Source: Pseudomonadota bacterium (GTDB taxonomy: Bacteria > Pseudomonadota > Alphaproteobacteria > Sphingomonadales > Sphingomonadaceae). Taken from it: a stretch of DNA of 18,215 nt. Made by a program: the position numbers and the translations under genes. The notes beneath the pieces were generated by a model. The model saw nothing but the letters and a program-made list of their open reading frames with translations. It ran no database searches and was not told the DNA's origin. The stretch lies in the NCBI GenBank assembly GCA_023387085.1, contig JAEWIL010000077.1, forward strand, positions 1 through 18,215, given 5' to 3'. How positions within the stretch are numbered: position 1 is the first letter of the stretch; each line of letters begins with the position of its first letter. This document shows, piece by piece, positions 1 through 6,612 of the stretch.

Positions 1-1014
1 TGCAAGGACCGCGAGATCATTCGCCACGATCCGCACAAGCTGATCGAGGGCGCGCTGATCGCAGGCTTCGCGATGCGCGCCCGCGCCGCCTATATCTATA
101 TTCGCGGCGAATTCATCCGCGAGGCAGAGACGCTCTTCGCGGCAGTGCAGCAAGCCTATGACGCCGGGCTGCTCGGCAAGAACGCCGCGAAGTCGGGGTA
201 TGACTTCGACGTCTTCGTCCACCGCGGCGCTGGCGCCTATATCTGCGGCGAAGAAACCGCGATGATCGAAAGTCTCGAGGGCAAGAAGGGGCAGCCGCGT
301 CTGAAGCCGCCGTTCCCGGCGGGTGCGGGTCTCTACGGCTGCCCGACGACGGTGAACAACGTCGAATCGATCGCGGTCGTTCCGACGATCCTGCGCCGCG
401 GCGCCGCGTGGTTCTCCAGCTTCGGGCGCGAGAATAACAAGGGCACCAAGCTCTTCCAGATCTCGGGCCATGTCGAGCGCCCGTGCGTCGTCGAGGAAGA
501 GATGGGGATCCCGTTCCGCGACCTCATCGAAAAGCATTGCGGCGGCATCCGCGGCGGCTGGGACAATCTGCTTGCGGTGATCCCCGGCGGTTCGTCGGTG
601 CCGCTCGTCCCGGCGGCGCAGATCATGGATGCGCCGATGGATTTCGACGGCCTTAAGGAACTCGGCTCGGGCCTCGGCACCGCGGCCGCGATCGTGATGG
701 ACAAGTCGACCGACGTCGTTCAGGCGATCAGCCGCATCAGCTATTTCTACAAGCATGAAAGCTGCGGCCAGTGTACGCCGTGCCGCGAAGGCACCGGCTG
801 GATGTGGCGCGTGATGGAGCGGCTCCGCACTGGCGACGCCGACATCAGCGAGATCGACACATTGTTCGACGTCACCAAACAGGTCGAAGGCCACACCATC
901 TGCGCGCTCGGCGACGCCGCGGCATGGCCGATACAGGGCCTGATCCGACACTTCCGCCCCGAACTCGAACGCCGCATCCACGAAAATGGCGGCGCGCTGG
1001 AGGCGGCAGAGTGA
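1..1014 (+). CDS. nuoF: NADH-quinone oxidoreductase subunit F (NuoF), 5'-truncated by the window edge
   Basis: NuoF is the peripheral-arm subunit of complex I that binds NADH and FMN and passes electrons to the iron-sulfur chain on the cytoplasmic side. The frame is open from base 1, so 337 C-terminal residues are visible. The family usually has about 430, so roughly the first 95 residues, including the glycine-rich FMN/NADH loop, lie upstream. Visible signatures are the GAYICGEETAMIESLEG block (bases about 232-282) and the N3 4Fe-4S cluster motif ESCGQCTPCREG, with cysteine codons at 763, 772 and 781 and the fourth cysteine at 901 (HTICALGD). All four ligands are present. The ATG at 73 is internal, not a start, because conserved NuoF sequence continues upstream of it. 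The stop at 1012-1014 is followed by a 52-base gap and then a secreted-protein gene, not directly by nuoG. Family identity is secure. Confidence 0.97.
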   Translation, partial: CKDREIIRHDPHKLIEGALIAGFAMRARAAYIYIRGEFIREAETLFAAVQQAYDAGLLGKNAAKSGYDFDVFVHRGAGAYICGEETAMIESLEGKKGQPRLKPPFPAGAGLYGCPTTVNNVESIAVVPTILRRGAAWFSSFGRENNKGTKLFQISGHVERPCVVEEEMGIPFRDLIEKHCGGIRGGWDNLLAVIPGGSSVPLVPAAQIMDAPMDFDGLKELGSGLGTAAAIVMDKSTDVVQAISRISYFYKHESCGQCTPCREGTGWMWRVMERLRTGDADISEIDTLFDVTKQVEGHTICALGDAAAWPIQGLIRHFRPELERRIHENGGALEAAE

Positions 1015-1050
1015 ATAGCCGCCATCATATTTGTGGCTGGCATGCGAGAA

Positions 1051-1056
1051 GGGAGG
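1051..1056 (+). promoter_or_regulatory. Ribosome binding site of the secreted-protein gene
   Basis: GGGAGG lies 10 bases before the ATG at 1067. It decides the start of the downstream gene: the in-frame TTG at 1031 would add 12 polar residues ahead of a signal peptide and has no comparable site. Confidence 0.6.
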
Positions 1057-1066
1057 GAAAAGCGGG

Positions 1067-1816
1067 ATGATTGCATCGCGGAACACCACCATAATCGCCG
1101 TGCTGCTGGCGGTCGGGAGTGCCGGCCCGGCTTTCGCGAAGCCGAGCAGTGGCGGCATGCAGCCCGAGGCGCAGATCGGTACGCGCTTTCTGAAGAAGCC
1201 GACCGAGGTCAACCCGCGCGAGGCAGGGATCGAGCGCAAGAATTTCGGGCGTTGCATCTACGCACGCATTCCCGACCGCGTCGACAAGCTGTTGGAAAAC
1301 AGCGATCCCGAAGGCATCGAATATTATGCCGCGGGGACGTCGCGCGAGCGTTTCTGGCAGCCGATCGGCAAGGATAATTTTTGCGGCGAACTGAATTCTG
1401 CCGCATCCGAGCGTCGCCAGCTCACGATTTCCAACACCGCATTCCGGTCGATGATGCTCGAGGAAGCCTATCTCGCGCGTTTCAAGACCATGCCGGCGCT
1501 GCCCGAGGATGCGACCGAGATTATCTCCGACCGCCGCTATATCACCGAAGGGGCGACGTCGGCCCGTGCGTTGGGCCGCTTTGCCGATTGCCTGATCTTT
1601 CGCGACGAAGCCGGCGCTGACGCGCTGCTGCGGACGATGCCTGGCAGCGACGAGGAAAAGCAGGCTGCGCGCGCGATGGCGCCGGCGTTGGGCGCTTGCC
1701 TGATGCGCGGCCAGACGCTTTCGCTCAACACCGCAAATGTCCGGGCCTTTGCCGCGGACGGACTTTGGACCCGGTTCGTCCGGGGAACCGGCCCCGCGCC
1801 GGCACAATCGAATTGA
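1067..1816 (+). CDS. Secreted protein of unknown function with an internal repeat, inside the nuo operon
   Basis: A 249-residue protein I cannot name. The start is the ATG at 1067, served by a good ribosome binding site. Residues 1-24 form a Sec signal peptide: basic Arg5, a hydrophobic core, and a probable AFA cut before Lys25. The mature part is therefore predicted to be periplasmic. It has four cysteines (63, 106, 175, 211) arranged as two similar halves. Residues about 60-139 and 170-238 share an FGRC/FADC start, a leucine pair and acidic/proline stretch, a second cysteine, a TxSxNTA-like strand with a conserved Arg, and a terminal aromatic. Two intra-repeat disulfides are possible. It sits between nuoF and nuoG, 14 bases before nuoG, so it is probably co-transcribed with complex I, although its predicted location is on the opposite side of the membrane from NuoF and NuoG. 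Similar Cys-containing repeat proteins seem common in sphingomonads as I recall them. No catalytic motif is seen. Confidence 0.85.
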   Translation: MIASRNTTIIAVLLAVGSAGPAFAKPSSGGMQPEAQIGTRFLKKPTEVNPREAGIERKNFGRCIYARIPDRVDKLLENSDPEGIEYYAAGTSRERFWQPIGKDNFCGELNSAASERRQLTISNTAFRSMMLEEAYLARFKTMPALPEDATEIISDRRYITEGATSARALGRFADCLIFRDEAGADALLRTMPGSDEEKQAARAMAPALGACLMRGQTLSLNTANVRAFAADGLWTRFVRGTGPAPAQSN

Positions 1817-1824
1817 GAAGAAGG
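1817..1824 (+). promoter_or_regulatory. Ribosome binding site of nuoG
   Basis: GAAGAAGG, six bases before the nuoG ATG at 1831, directly after the stop codon of the secreted-protein gene. It gives nuoG independent ribosome loading in the only short gap between these two genes. Confidence 0.6.
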
Positions 1825-1830
1825 TAGGGC

Positions 1831-3843
1831 ATGCCCAAAGTTACCGTAGACGGCACAGAAATCGACGTCCCGCAGGGCGCGACCGTCCTGCAGGCGTGCG
1901 AGCTGGCGGGGAAGGAAATTCCGCGCTTCTGCTATCACGAGCGCCTGTCGATCGCCGGCAATTGCCGCATGTGTCTCGTGGAGGTCGCGCCGGGGCCACC
2001 GAAGCCGCAGGCATCGTGCGCGCTGCCCGCCGCCGAGGGACAGATCATCAAGACCGACAGCCCGATGGTGAAGAAGGCGCGCGAAGGGGTGATGGAGTTT
2101 CTGCTCATCAACCACCCGCTTGACTGTCCGATCTGCGACCAGGGCGGCGAATGCGACCTGCAGGATCAGTCGGTGGCCTATGGCCGCGGCGCTTCGCGCT
2201 ATGACGAGAACAAGCGCGCGGTGACCGAGAAATATATGGGTCCGATCGTCAAGACGGTGATGACCCGCTGCATCCAGTGCACGCGCTGCGTCCGCTTTGC
2301 CGAGGAAGTCGCGGGCGTCGAGGATATCGGCGCGATCTATCGCGGCGAGAATATGCAAATCACCTCCTATCTCGAGCGCGCCGTCGCGAGCGAACTGTCG
2401 GGCAATGTCGTCGATCTGTGCCCGGTCGGCGCGCTGACCAGCAAGCCCTATGCGTTCGAAGCGCGTCCGTGGGAACTGACCAAGACGCTCGGCATCGACA
2501 TGATGGACGCGGTCGGCACCAATGTCCGCATCGACAGCCGCGGCCGCCAGGTTTTGCGCGTCCTGCCGCGCGTCAACGATGACGTGAACGAGGAATGGGC
2601 GAGCGACAAGACGCGCCACCATGTCGACGGCCTGATCCGCCGCCGCCTCGACCGTCCGTTCGTTCGCAAGGACGGACAGCTCGTCGAAGCGAGCTGGGCC
2701 GAAGCTTTCGACGCGATCAAGGCCGCGAAGGCCGGTTCGTCGGTCGCTGCCATCGCCGGCGACATGGCCGATTGCGAGACGATGTTTGCGGCAAAGGCGC
2801 TCGTCACCGCGCTCGGCGGTAATTTGTTCGAGGGACGCCAGACCGGGCTCGACTACGACGTCACCAGCCTGTCGGCGGTCAATTTCAACACCGGCATCGC
2901 CGAGGCCGAGAATGCCGACGTGATTCTGCTCGTCGGCACGAACCTGCGCTGGGAAGCGCCGCTGATCAACACGCGCGTCCGCAAGGCGGTGTGGAAGAAG
3001 GGCGCGAAAGTCTTCGCTATCGGCCCCGAAACCGACCTGACCTACAAGGTCGAATGGCTCGGCGACGATGCCTCGCTCGTCGCCAAGCTGCCGCAGCACG
3101 TCACCCATGCGCTGAAAGGTGCCGAACGTCCGATGCTGGTGTTCGGTGGCGGTGCGCTGTCGGTACCCGGTGTACACGGCGCGGGCCTCGCGCTCGCCAA
3201 GGCCGTGAATGCGGTCAAGGATGGCTGGAACGGCTTCAACGTCGTCCATTTCTCCGCCGCGCGCATGGGCGCGCTGATGCTGGGTTATGGACTGCCGGGC
3301 GGGATCAGGGACGTGATCGCGGCCAAGCCGAAACTCGCCTTCTTCCTCGGCGCCGACGAGGTCGATTTCACGGCCTTCGCGGGGACACTGAAGGTCTATG
3401 TGGGCCACCATGGCGACAAGGGCGCGCATGCCGCCGACGTCATCCTGCCGGCAGCGGCGTGGACCGAGAAGGATTTTACGACCGTCAACACCGAAGGGCG
3501 CGTCCAGCGCAGTGAGAAAGCGGTGTTCGCGCCGGGCGACGCGCGCGAGGACTGGAGTATTTTCCGCGCTCTGGCCGATGCGCTGGGCGTCACCGTCGGC
3601 TTCGACAGCTTCGCCGAATGCCGCGCCGCGATGATCGCGGCCGTGCCGGCGCTGGGCGTAGAAGGGCTCGCCGATTACGGCTGGACGGTGCCGAAGCTGC
3701 CTGCAAAGCCCGAGGCGCGCGCGATCCCGTCGCCGATCAAGGATTTCTACCTGACCAACGCCCTCTGCCGCGCATCTCCGACGATGCAGCGCTGCTCGGA
3801 CGAGCTGCTCCATGGCGCCGACTATGCGGAGGCCGCGGAATGA
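1831..3843 (+). CDS. nuoG: NADH-quinone oxidoreductase subunit G (NuoG)
   Basis: NuoG is the large iron-sulfur subunit of the complex I peripheral arm, carrying electrons from NuoF toward NuoI. It has 670 residues, near the usual alphaproteobacterial size. The N-terminal ferredoxin-like domain holds the 2Fe-2S (N1b) cysteines 34, 45, 48 and 63. His95 with Cys99, 102 and 108 (NHPLDCPICDQGGECDLQDQ) form the His-ligated N5 cluster. Cys147, 150, 153 and 197 (RCIQCTRC and DLCPVGAL) form N4. From about residue 215 on it is a molybdopterin-oxidoreductase-like domain that has lost its cofactor role in this family. The extra N7 cluster cysteines found in some bacteria are not evident. The start at 1831 has a ribosome binding site and the family's typical MPKVTVDG beginning. 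Its TGA (3841-3843) overlaps the ATG of the next small gene. Confidence 0.98.
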   Translation: MPKVTVDGTEIDVPQGATVLQACELAGKEIPRFCYHERLSIAGNCRMCLVEVAPGPPKPQASCALPAAEGQIIKTDSPMVKKAREGVMEFLLINHPLDCPICDQGGECDLQDQSVAYGRGASRYDENKRAVTEKYMGPIVKTVMTRCIQCTRCVRFAEEVAGVEDIGAIYRGENMQITSYLERAVASELSGNVVDLCPVGALTSKPYAFEARPWELTKTLGIDMMDAVGTNVRIDSRGRQVLRVLPRVNDDVNEEWASDKTRHHVDGLIRRRLDRPFVRKDGQLVEASWAEAFDAIKAAKAGSSVAAIAGDMADCETMFAAKALVTALGGNLFEGRQTGLDYDVTSLSAVNFNTGIAEAENADVILLVGTNLRWEAPLINTRVRKAVWKKGAKVFAIGPETDLTYKVEWLGDDASLVAKLPQHVTHALKGAERPMLVFGGGALSVPGVHGAGLALAKAVNAVKDGWNGFNVVHFSAARMGALMLGYGLPGGIRDVIAAKPKLAFFLGADEVDFTAFAGTLKVYVGHHGDKGAHAADVILPAAAWTEKDFTTVNTEGRVQRSEKAVFAPGDAREDWSIFRALADALGVTVGFDSFAECRAAMIAAVPALGVEGLADYGWTVPKLPAKPEARAIPSPIKDFYLTNALCRASPTMQRCSDELLHGADYAEAAE

Positions 3844-4127
3844 CCGGCCTGCCCGACCTCGTCTGGCGCGCACCACGCCTATTTTATGCCGTTGCGGTGC
3901 TGGCGTTCGGCATTTCGCTTATGCTTGGTTTTGCCGAGATGGGCGCACAGATTGGCTACGCCGACACTTCCGCATCAACTATGCAGTCTATAATTTGGAC
4001 AGCCAGAGGACGCGTGATTTACGGTGCCCTCTTCGACGCCACTTTGTTCGCAGCCGTTGGCGTTGTTTGCCACATATTGCTCGCCATTTTTCGAGTGCTG
4101 GGCGCTGAGGGGAGCCGCAGCGAATGA
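3840..4127 (+). CDS. Small two-helix membrane protein between nuoG and nuoH, unknown function
   Basis: A 95-residue protein I do not recognise. The ATG at 3840 overlaps the nuoG stop (ATGA), and its own stop overlaps the nuoH ATG (ATGA at 4124-4127), so it is translationally locked into the complex I operon. A clear GGAGG site (3828-3832) lies seven bases before the start, which supports real translation. Two membrane segments are visible, residues about 14-33 and 61-86, joined by a short polar stretch (QIGYADTSAST). There is no signal peptide, cysteine motif or catalytic signature. GC content and codon choice drop here compared with the neighbours (for example TCT ATA ATT around residues 50-52). 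It is not one of the 14 standard Nuo subunits. It could be a lineage-specific accessory or assembly factor for the membrane arm, which is inferred from position only. Confidence 0.8.
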   Translation: MTGLPDLVWRAPRLFYAVAVLAFGISLMLGFAEMGAQIGYADTSASTMQSIIWTARGRVIYGALFDATLFAAVGVVCHILLAIFRVLGAEGSRSE

Positions 4128-5197
4128 CCGAGTTTTTTCAAGATTTTAATCTTTTCGGCTTGTCGTTTCTTCATGTCACGATGAGCTATGAAGCCGCTTG
4201 GGCGCTTGCCACGATCTGCGGCATCCTGCTGATCGCGTTGCCTCTGATGCTCGCGGTCGCGATGATCATCTATGCCGACCGCAAGATCTGGGCGGCGATG
4301 GCATTGCGTCGCGGCCCGAACGTCGTCGGTCCCTTCGGCCTGCTGCAGAGCTTCGCCGACGGCCTGAAGGTGTTTCTGCAGGAAACGATCATTCCGTCGA
4401 GCGCCAACAGGGGGCTGTTCCTGATCGCGCCGATCATCACCTTCACCGTTGCGTTGATGGCGTGGGCGGTGATCCCCTTCAATTCGGGCGCGGTGCTTGC
4501 CGATATCAACGTTGGATTGCTCTACATTCTCGCGATCTCGTCGCTCGGCGTGTATGGCGTGATCCTTTCGGGCTGGTCGTCGAACTCCAAATATCCCTTC
4601 TTTTCGGCGATGCGCGCCTCGGCGCAGATGATCAGCTACGAAGTCTCGATCGGGTTCATCCTGATCGGCGTCGTGCTGTTCGCCGACAGCTTCAACATGA
4701 ACGAAATCGTCAAGGCGCAGATCGGGCACGGTCTCGGCGTCGTCAACGCCTTCGGCTTCAACCTGCTGCTGTTCCCGCTCGCGGTGATGTTCCTGATCTC
4801 GTCGCTCGCCGAAACCGCGCGCGCGCCGTTCGATCTGACCGAAGCCGAGAGCGAGCTCGTCGCAGGCTATCAGACCGAATATTCGTCGATGAGCTTCGCG
4901 CTCTTCTGGCTCGGCGAATATGCGAACGTCCTTTTGATGTGCACGCTCAACGCGGTGCTCTTCTGGGGCGGCTGGCTGCCCCCGATCGACTGGGCGCCGC
5001 TCTATGCCGTTCCCGGCATCATCTGGCTGTTCGCGAAGATCCTGTTTTTCTTCTTCGTCTTCAGCTGGGTCAAGGCGACCGTCCCGCGCTACCGCTACGA
5101 CCAGCTGATGCGGCTGGGCTGGAAAGTGTTCCTGCCGATCTCGCTGATCTGGGTGTTCCTGATTTCCGGTTATCTGATGCTGACGAGGTATTCATGA
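4124..5197 (+). CDS. nuoH: NADH-quinone oxidoreductase subunit H (NuoH)
   Basis: NuoH is the membrane subunit that links the peripheral arm to the proton-pumping arm and forms much of the quinone-binding tunnel. It has 357 residues and is strongly hydrophobic throughout, with about eight helices as expected. Family signatures are the DRKIWAAMALRRGPNVVGPF block (residues about 52-71), the RAPFDLTEAESELVAGYQTE loop with its cluster of conserved acidic residues, and the ATVPRYRYDQLMRLGWK motif near the C-terminus. The start is the ATG at 4124, overlapping the stop of the small membrane protein, with GAGGGGAG nine bases upstream. The first 20 codons are unusually T-rich for this genome (TTT, CTT, AAT). 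The stop overlaps the nuoI start by ATGA. Confidence 0.98.
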   Translation: MTEFFQDFNLFGLSFLHVTMSYEAAWALATICGILLIALPLMLAVAMIIYADRKIWAAMALRRGPNVVGPFGLLQSFADGLKVFLQETIIPSSANRGLFLIAPIITFTVALMAWAVIPFNSGAVLADINVGLLYILAISSLGVYGVILSGWSSNSKYPFFSAMRASAQMISYEVSIGFILIGVVLFADSFNMNEIVKAQIGHGLGVVNAFGFNLLLFPLAVMFLISSLAETARAPFDLTEAESELVAGYQTEYSSMSFALFWLGEYANVLLMCTLNAVLFWGGWLPPIDWAPLYAVPGIIWLFAKILFFFFVFSWVKATVPRYRYDQLMRLGWKVFLPISLIWVFLISGYLMLTRYS

Positions 5198-5682
5198 GTT
5201 CCATCGCCCATCTCGTCAAAAGCTTCACCTTGTGGGAGTTTGTGAAGGCGCACGCCCTCACGCTCAAATATTTCTTCAAGCCGAAGGCGACGATCAACTA
5301 TCCGTTCGAGAAGAACCCGCTGAGCCCGCGTTTCCGCGGCGAACATGCGCTGCGCCGTTATCCGAACGGCGAGGAACGCTGCATCGCGTGCAAGCTGTGC
5401 GAAGCGGTGTGCCCGGCGCAGGCGATCACGATCGAGGCCGAGCCGCGCGACGACGGCTCACGCCGCACGACGCGTTACGACATCGACATGACCAAGTGCA
5501 TCTATTGCGGCTTTTGCCAGGAAGCCTGCCCGGTCGATGCGATCGTCGAGGGGCCGAACTTCGAATTCGCGACCGAAACGCGCGAGGAATTGCTCTATGA
5601 CAAGGCCAAGCTGCTCGCCAATGGCGACAAATGGGAACGCGCGATCGCGGCGAATCTTGCCGCCGACGCGCCCTATCGATAA
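5194..5682 (+). CDS. nuoI: NADH-quinone oxidoreductase subunit I (NuoI)
   Basis: NuoI is the ferredoxin-like subunit with two 4Fe-4S clusters (N6a, N6b) that relays electrons toward N2 and quinone. It has 162 residues, the normal alphaproteobacterial length. The two cluster motifs are complete: Cys63, 66, 69 and 73 (CIACKLCEAVCP) and Cys102, 105, 108 and 112 (CIYCGFCQEACP). The N-terminal amphipathic stretch that lies on the membrane precedes them. The reading frame is open much further upstream, but conserved sequence begins at the ATG at 5194, which overlaps the nuoH stop (ATGA) and has GAGG five bases before it. The C-terminal half carries the usual YDKAKLL helix. A 12-base gap separates it from nuoJ. 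Confidence 0.98.
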   Translation: MSSIAHLVKSFTLWEFVKAHALTLKYFFKPKATINYPFEKNPLSPRFRGEHALRRYPNGEERCIACKLCEAVCPAQAITIEAEPRDDGSRRTTRYDIDMTKCIYCGFCQEACPVDAIVEGPNFEFATETREELLYDKAKLLANGDKWERAIAANLAADAPYR

Positions 5683-5694
5683 GGGCGCGCGCAC

Positions 5695-6306
5695 ATGATT
5701 CAGCTTATCGCCTTCTATCTCTTCGCAACGCTCGTCATCGCCTCGGGCGCGATGGTGATTTTCGCGCGCAATCCGGTTCACAGCGTCATGTGGCTGATCC
5801 TCGCCTTCTTCAACGCGGCGGGACTGATGCTGCTCGTCGGGGCCGAATTCATCGCGATGCTGCTCGTCATCGTCTATGTCGGCGCGGTCGCGGTGCTGTT
5901 CCTGTTCGTCGTGATGATGCTCAACATCGATTTCGCCGAACTCCGCGCCGGTTTCGTGCGCTACATGCCGCTGGGTGCACTCGTCGCGATCATTCTGGCG
6001 GCCGAGCTGATCTTCGCGATCGGCGCCTGGAACGCGGGCGGGGTCGATCTCGCGGCGCGCGCCGCTCCGGCAGCGACCGATAGCAGCAATATCCAGCAGA
6101 TCGGCGAACTGCTCTACACGCGCTATATCTTCCTGTTCGAGGCCGCGGGCATCGTTCTGCTCGTCGCGATGATCGGCGCGATCGTGCTTACCCATCGCCA
6201 GCGTGGCGGGGTTCGCGGGCAGAATATTTCGGCGCAGAACCGGCGCCGTCCGCAGGATGCGACGCGCCTTGTCGATCCGGGCGTCGGGCAGGGGATGGAA
6301 CTGTGA
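5695..6306 (+). CDS. nuoJ: NADH-quinone oxidoreductase subunit J (NuoJ)
   Basis: NuoJ is a small membrane-arm subunit next to NuoK, NuoH and NuoA; its third helix is known for a flexible bulge involved in coupling. It has 203 residues. The first 80 residues match the family strongly: ARNPVHSVMWLILAFFNAAG, then EFIAMLLVIVYVGAVAVLFL and the VVMMLNIDF end of helix 3. About five membrane segments are visible. After the last helix the protein ends in a basic, Arg/Gln-rich tail (from about residue 168) that I cannot assign. The start is the ATG at 5695, 12 bases after the nuoI stop, with a modest AAGGG upstream. The TGA overlaps the GTG of nuoK. Confidence 0.97.
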   Translation: MIQLIAFYLFATLVIASGAMVIFARNPVHSVMWLILAFFNAAGLMLLVGAEFIAMLLVIVYVGAVAVLFLFVVMMLNIDFAELRAGFVRYMPLGALVAIILAAELIFAIGAWNAGGVDLAARAAPAATDSSNIQQIGELLYTRYIFLFEAAGIVLLVAMIGAIVLTHRQRGGVRGQNISAQNRRRPQDATRLVDPGVGQGMEL

Positions 6307-6608
6307 TTTCGGTCGGCCATTATCTCGCCGTTTCGGCGGTGCTGTTCACGCTCGGTGTGCTCGGCATCTTCATCAACCGCAAGAATATCATCATCATCCT
6401 GATGGCGATCGAGCTCATCCTGCTCGCGGTGAACATCAACCTCGTCGCGTTCAGCGCCGCGCTCGGCGATCTGGTCGGGCAGGTCTTCTCGATGTTCGTG
6501 CTGACGGTCGCGGCGGGTGAAGCTGCTATCGGGCTCGCCATTCTCGTCATTTACTTCCGCGGCCGCGGCACCATTGCCGTCGACGATGCCAACCGGATGA
6601 AGGGGTAA
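6303..6608 (+). CDS. nuoK: NADH-quinone oxidoreductase subunit K (NuoK)
   Basis: NuoK is the smallest membrane-arm subunit, homologous to MrpC, with three transmembrane helices and two buried glutamates in the proton path. It has 101 residues, the normal length. The two glutamates are at residues 37 (LMAIELILLAVNINLVAF) and 73 (VAAGEAAIGLAI). The start is a GTG at 6303 overlapping the nuoJ stop (GTGA). It is supported by AGGGG eight bases upstream and by the family's usual ISVGHYLAVS beginning directly after it. Only four bases separate its stop from nuoL. Confidence 0.97.
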   Translation: MISVGHYLAVSAVLFTLGVLGIFINRKNIIIILMAIELILLAVNINLVAFSAALGDLVGQVFSMFVLTVAAGEAAIGLAILVIYFRGRGTIAVDDANRMKG

Positions 6609-6612
6609 GCCG

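Noticed and set aside
1015..1050. Inverted repeat AGCC...GGCT between nuoF and the secreted-protein gene
   Set aside because: The stem is only about four perfect pairs, too weak to call a hairpin or attenuator.
1537..3876. A 779-codon open frame on the - strand opposite nuoG
   Set aside because: It is opposite a gene with complete, conserved iron-sulfur motifs. Its product is Arg/Asp/Gly-rich with no domain, as expected from a GC-rich antisense frame.
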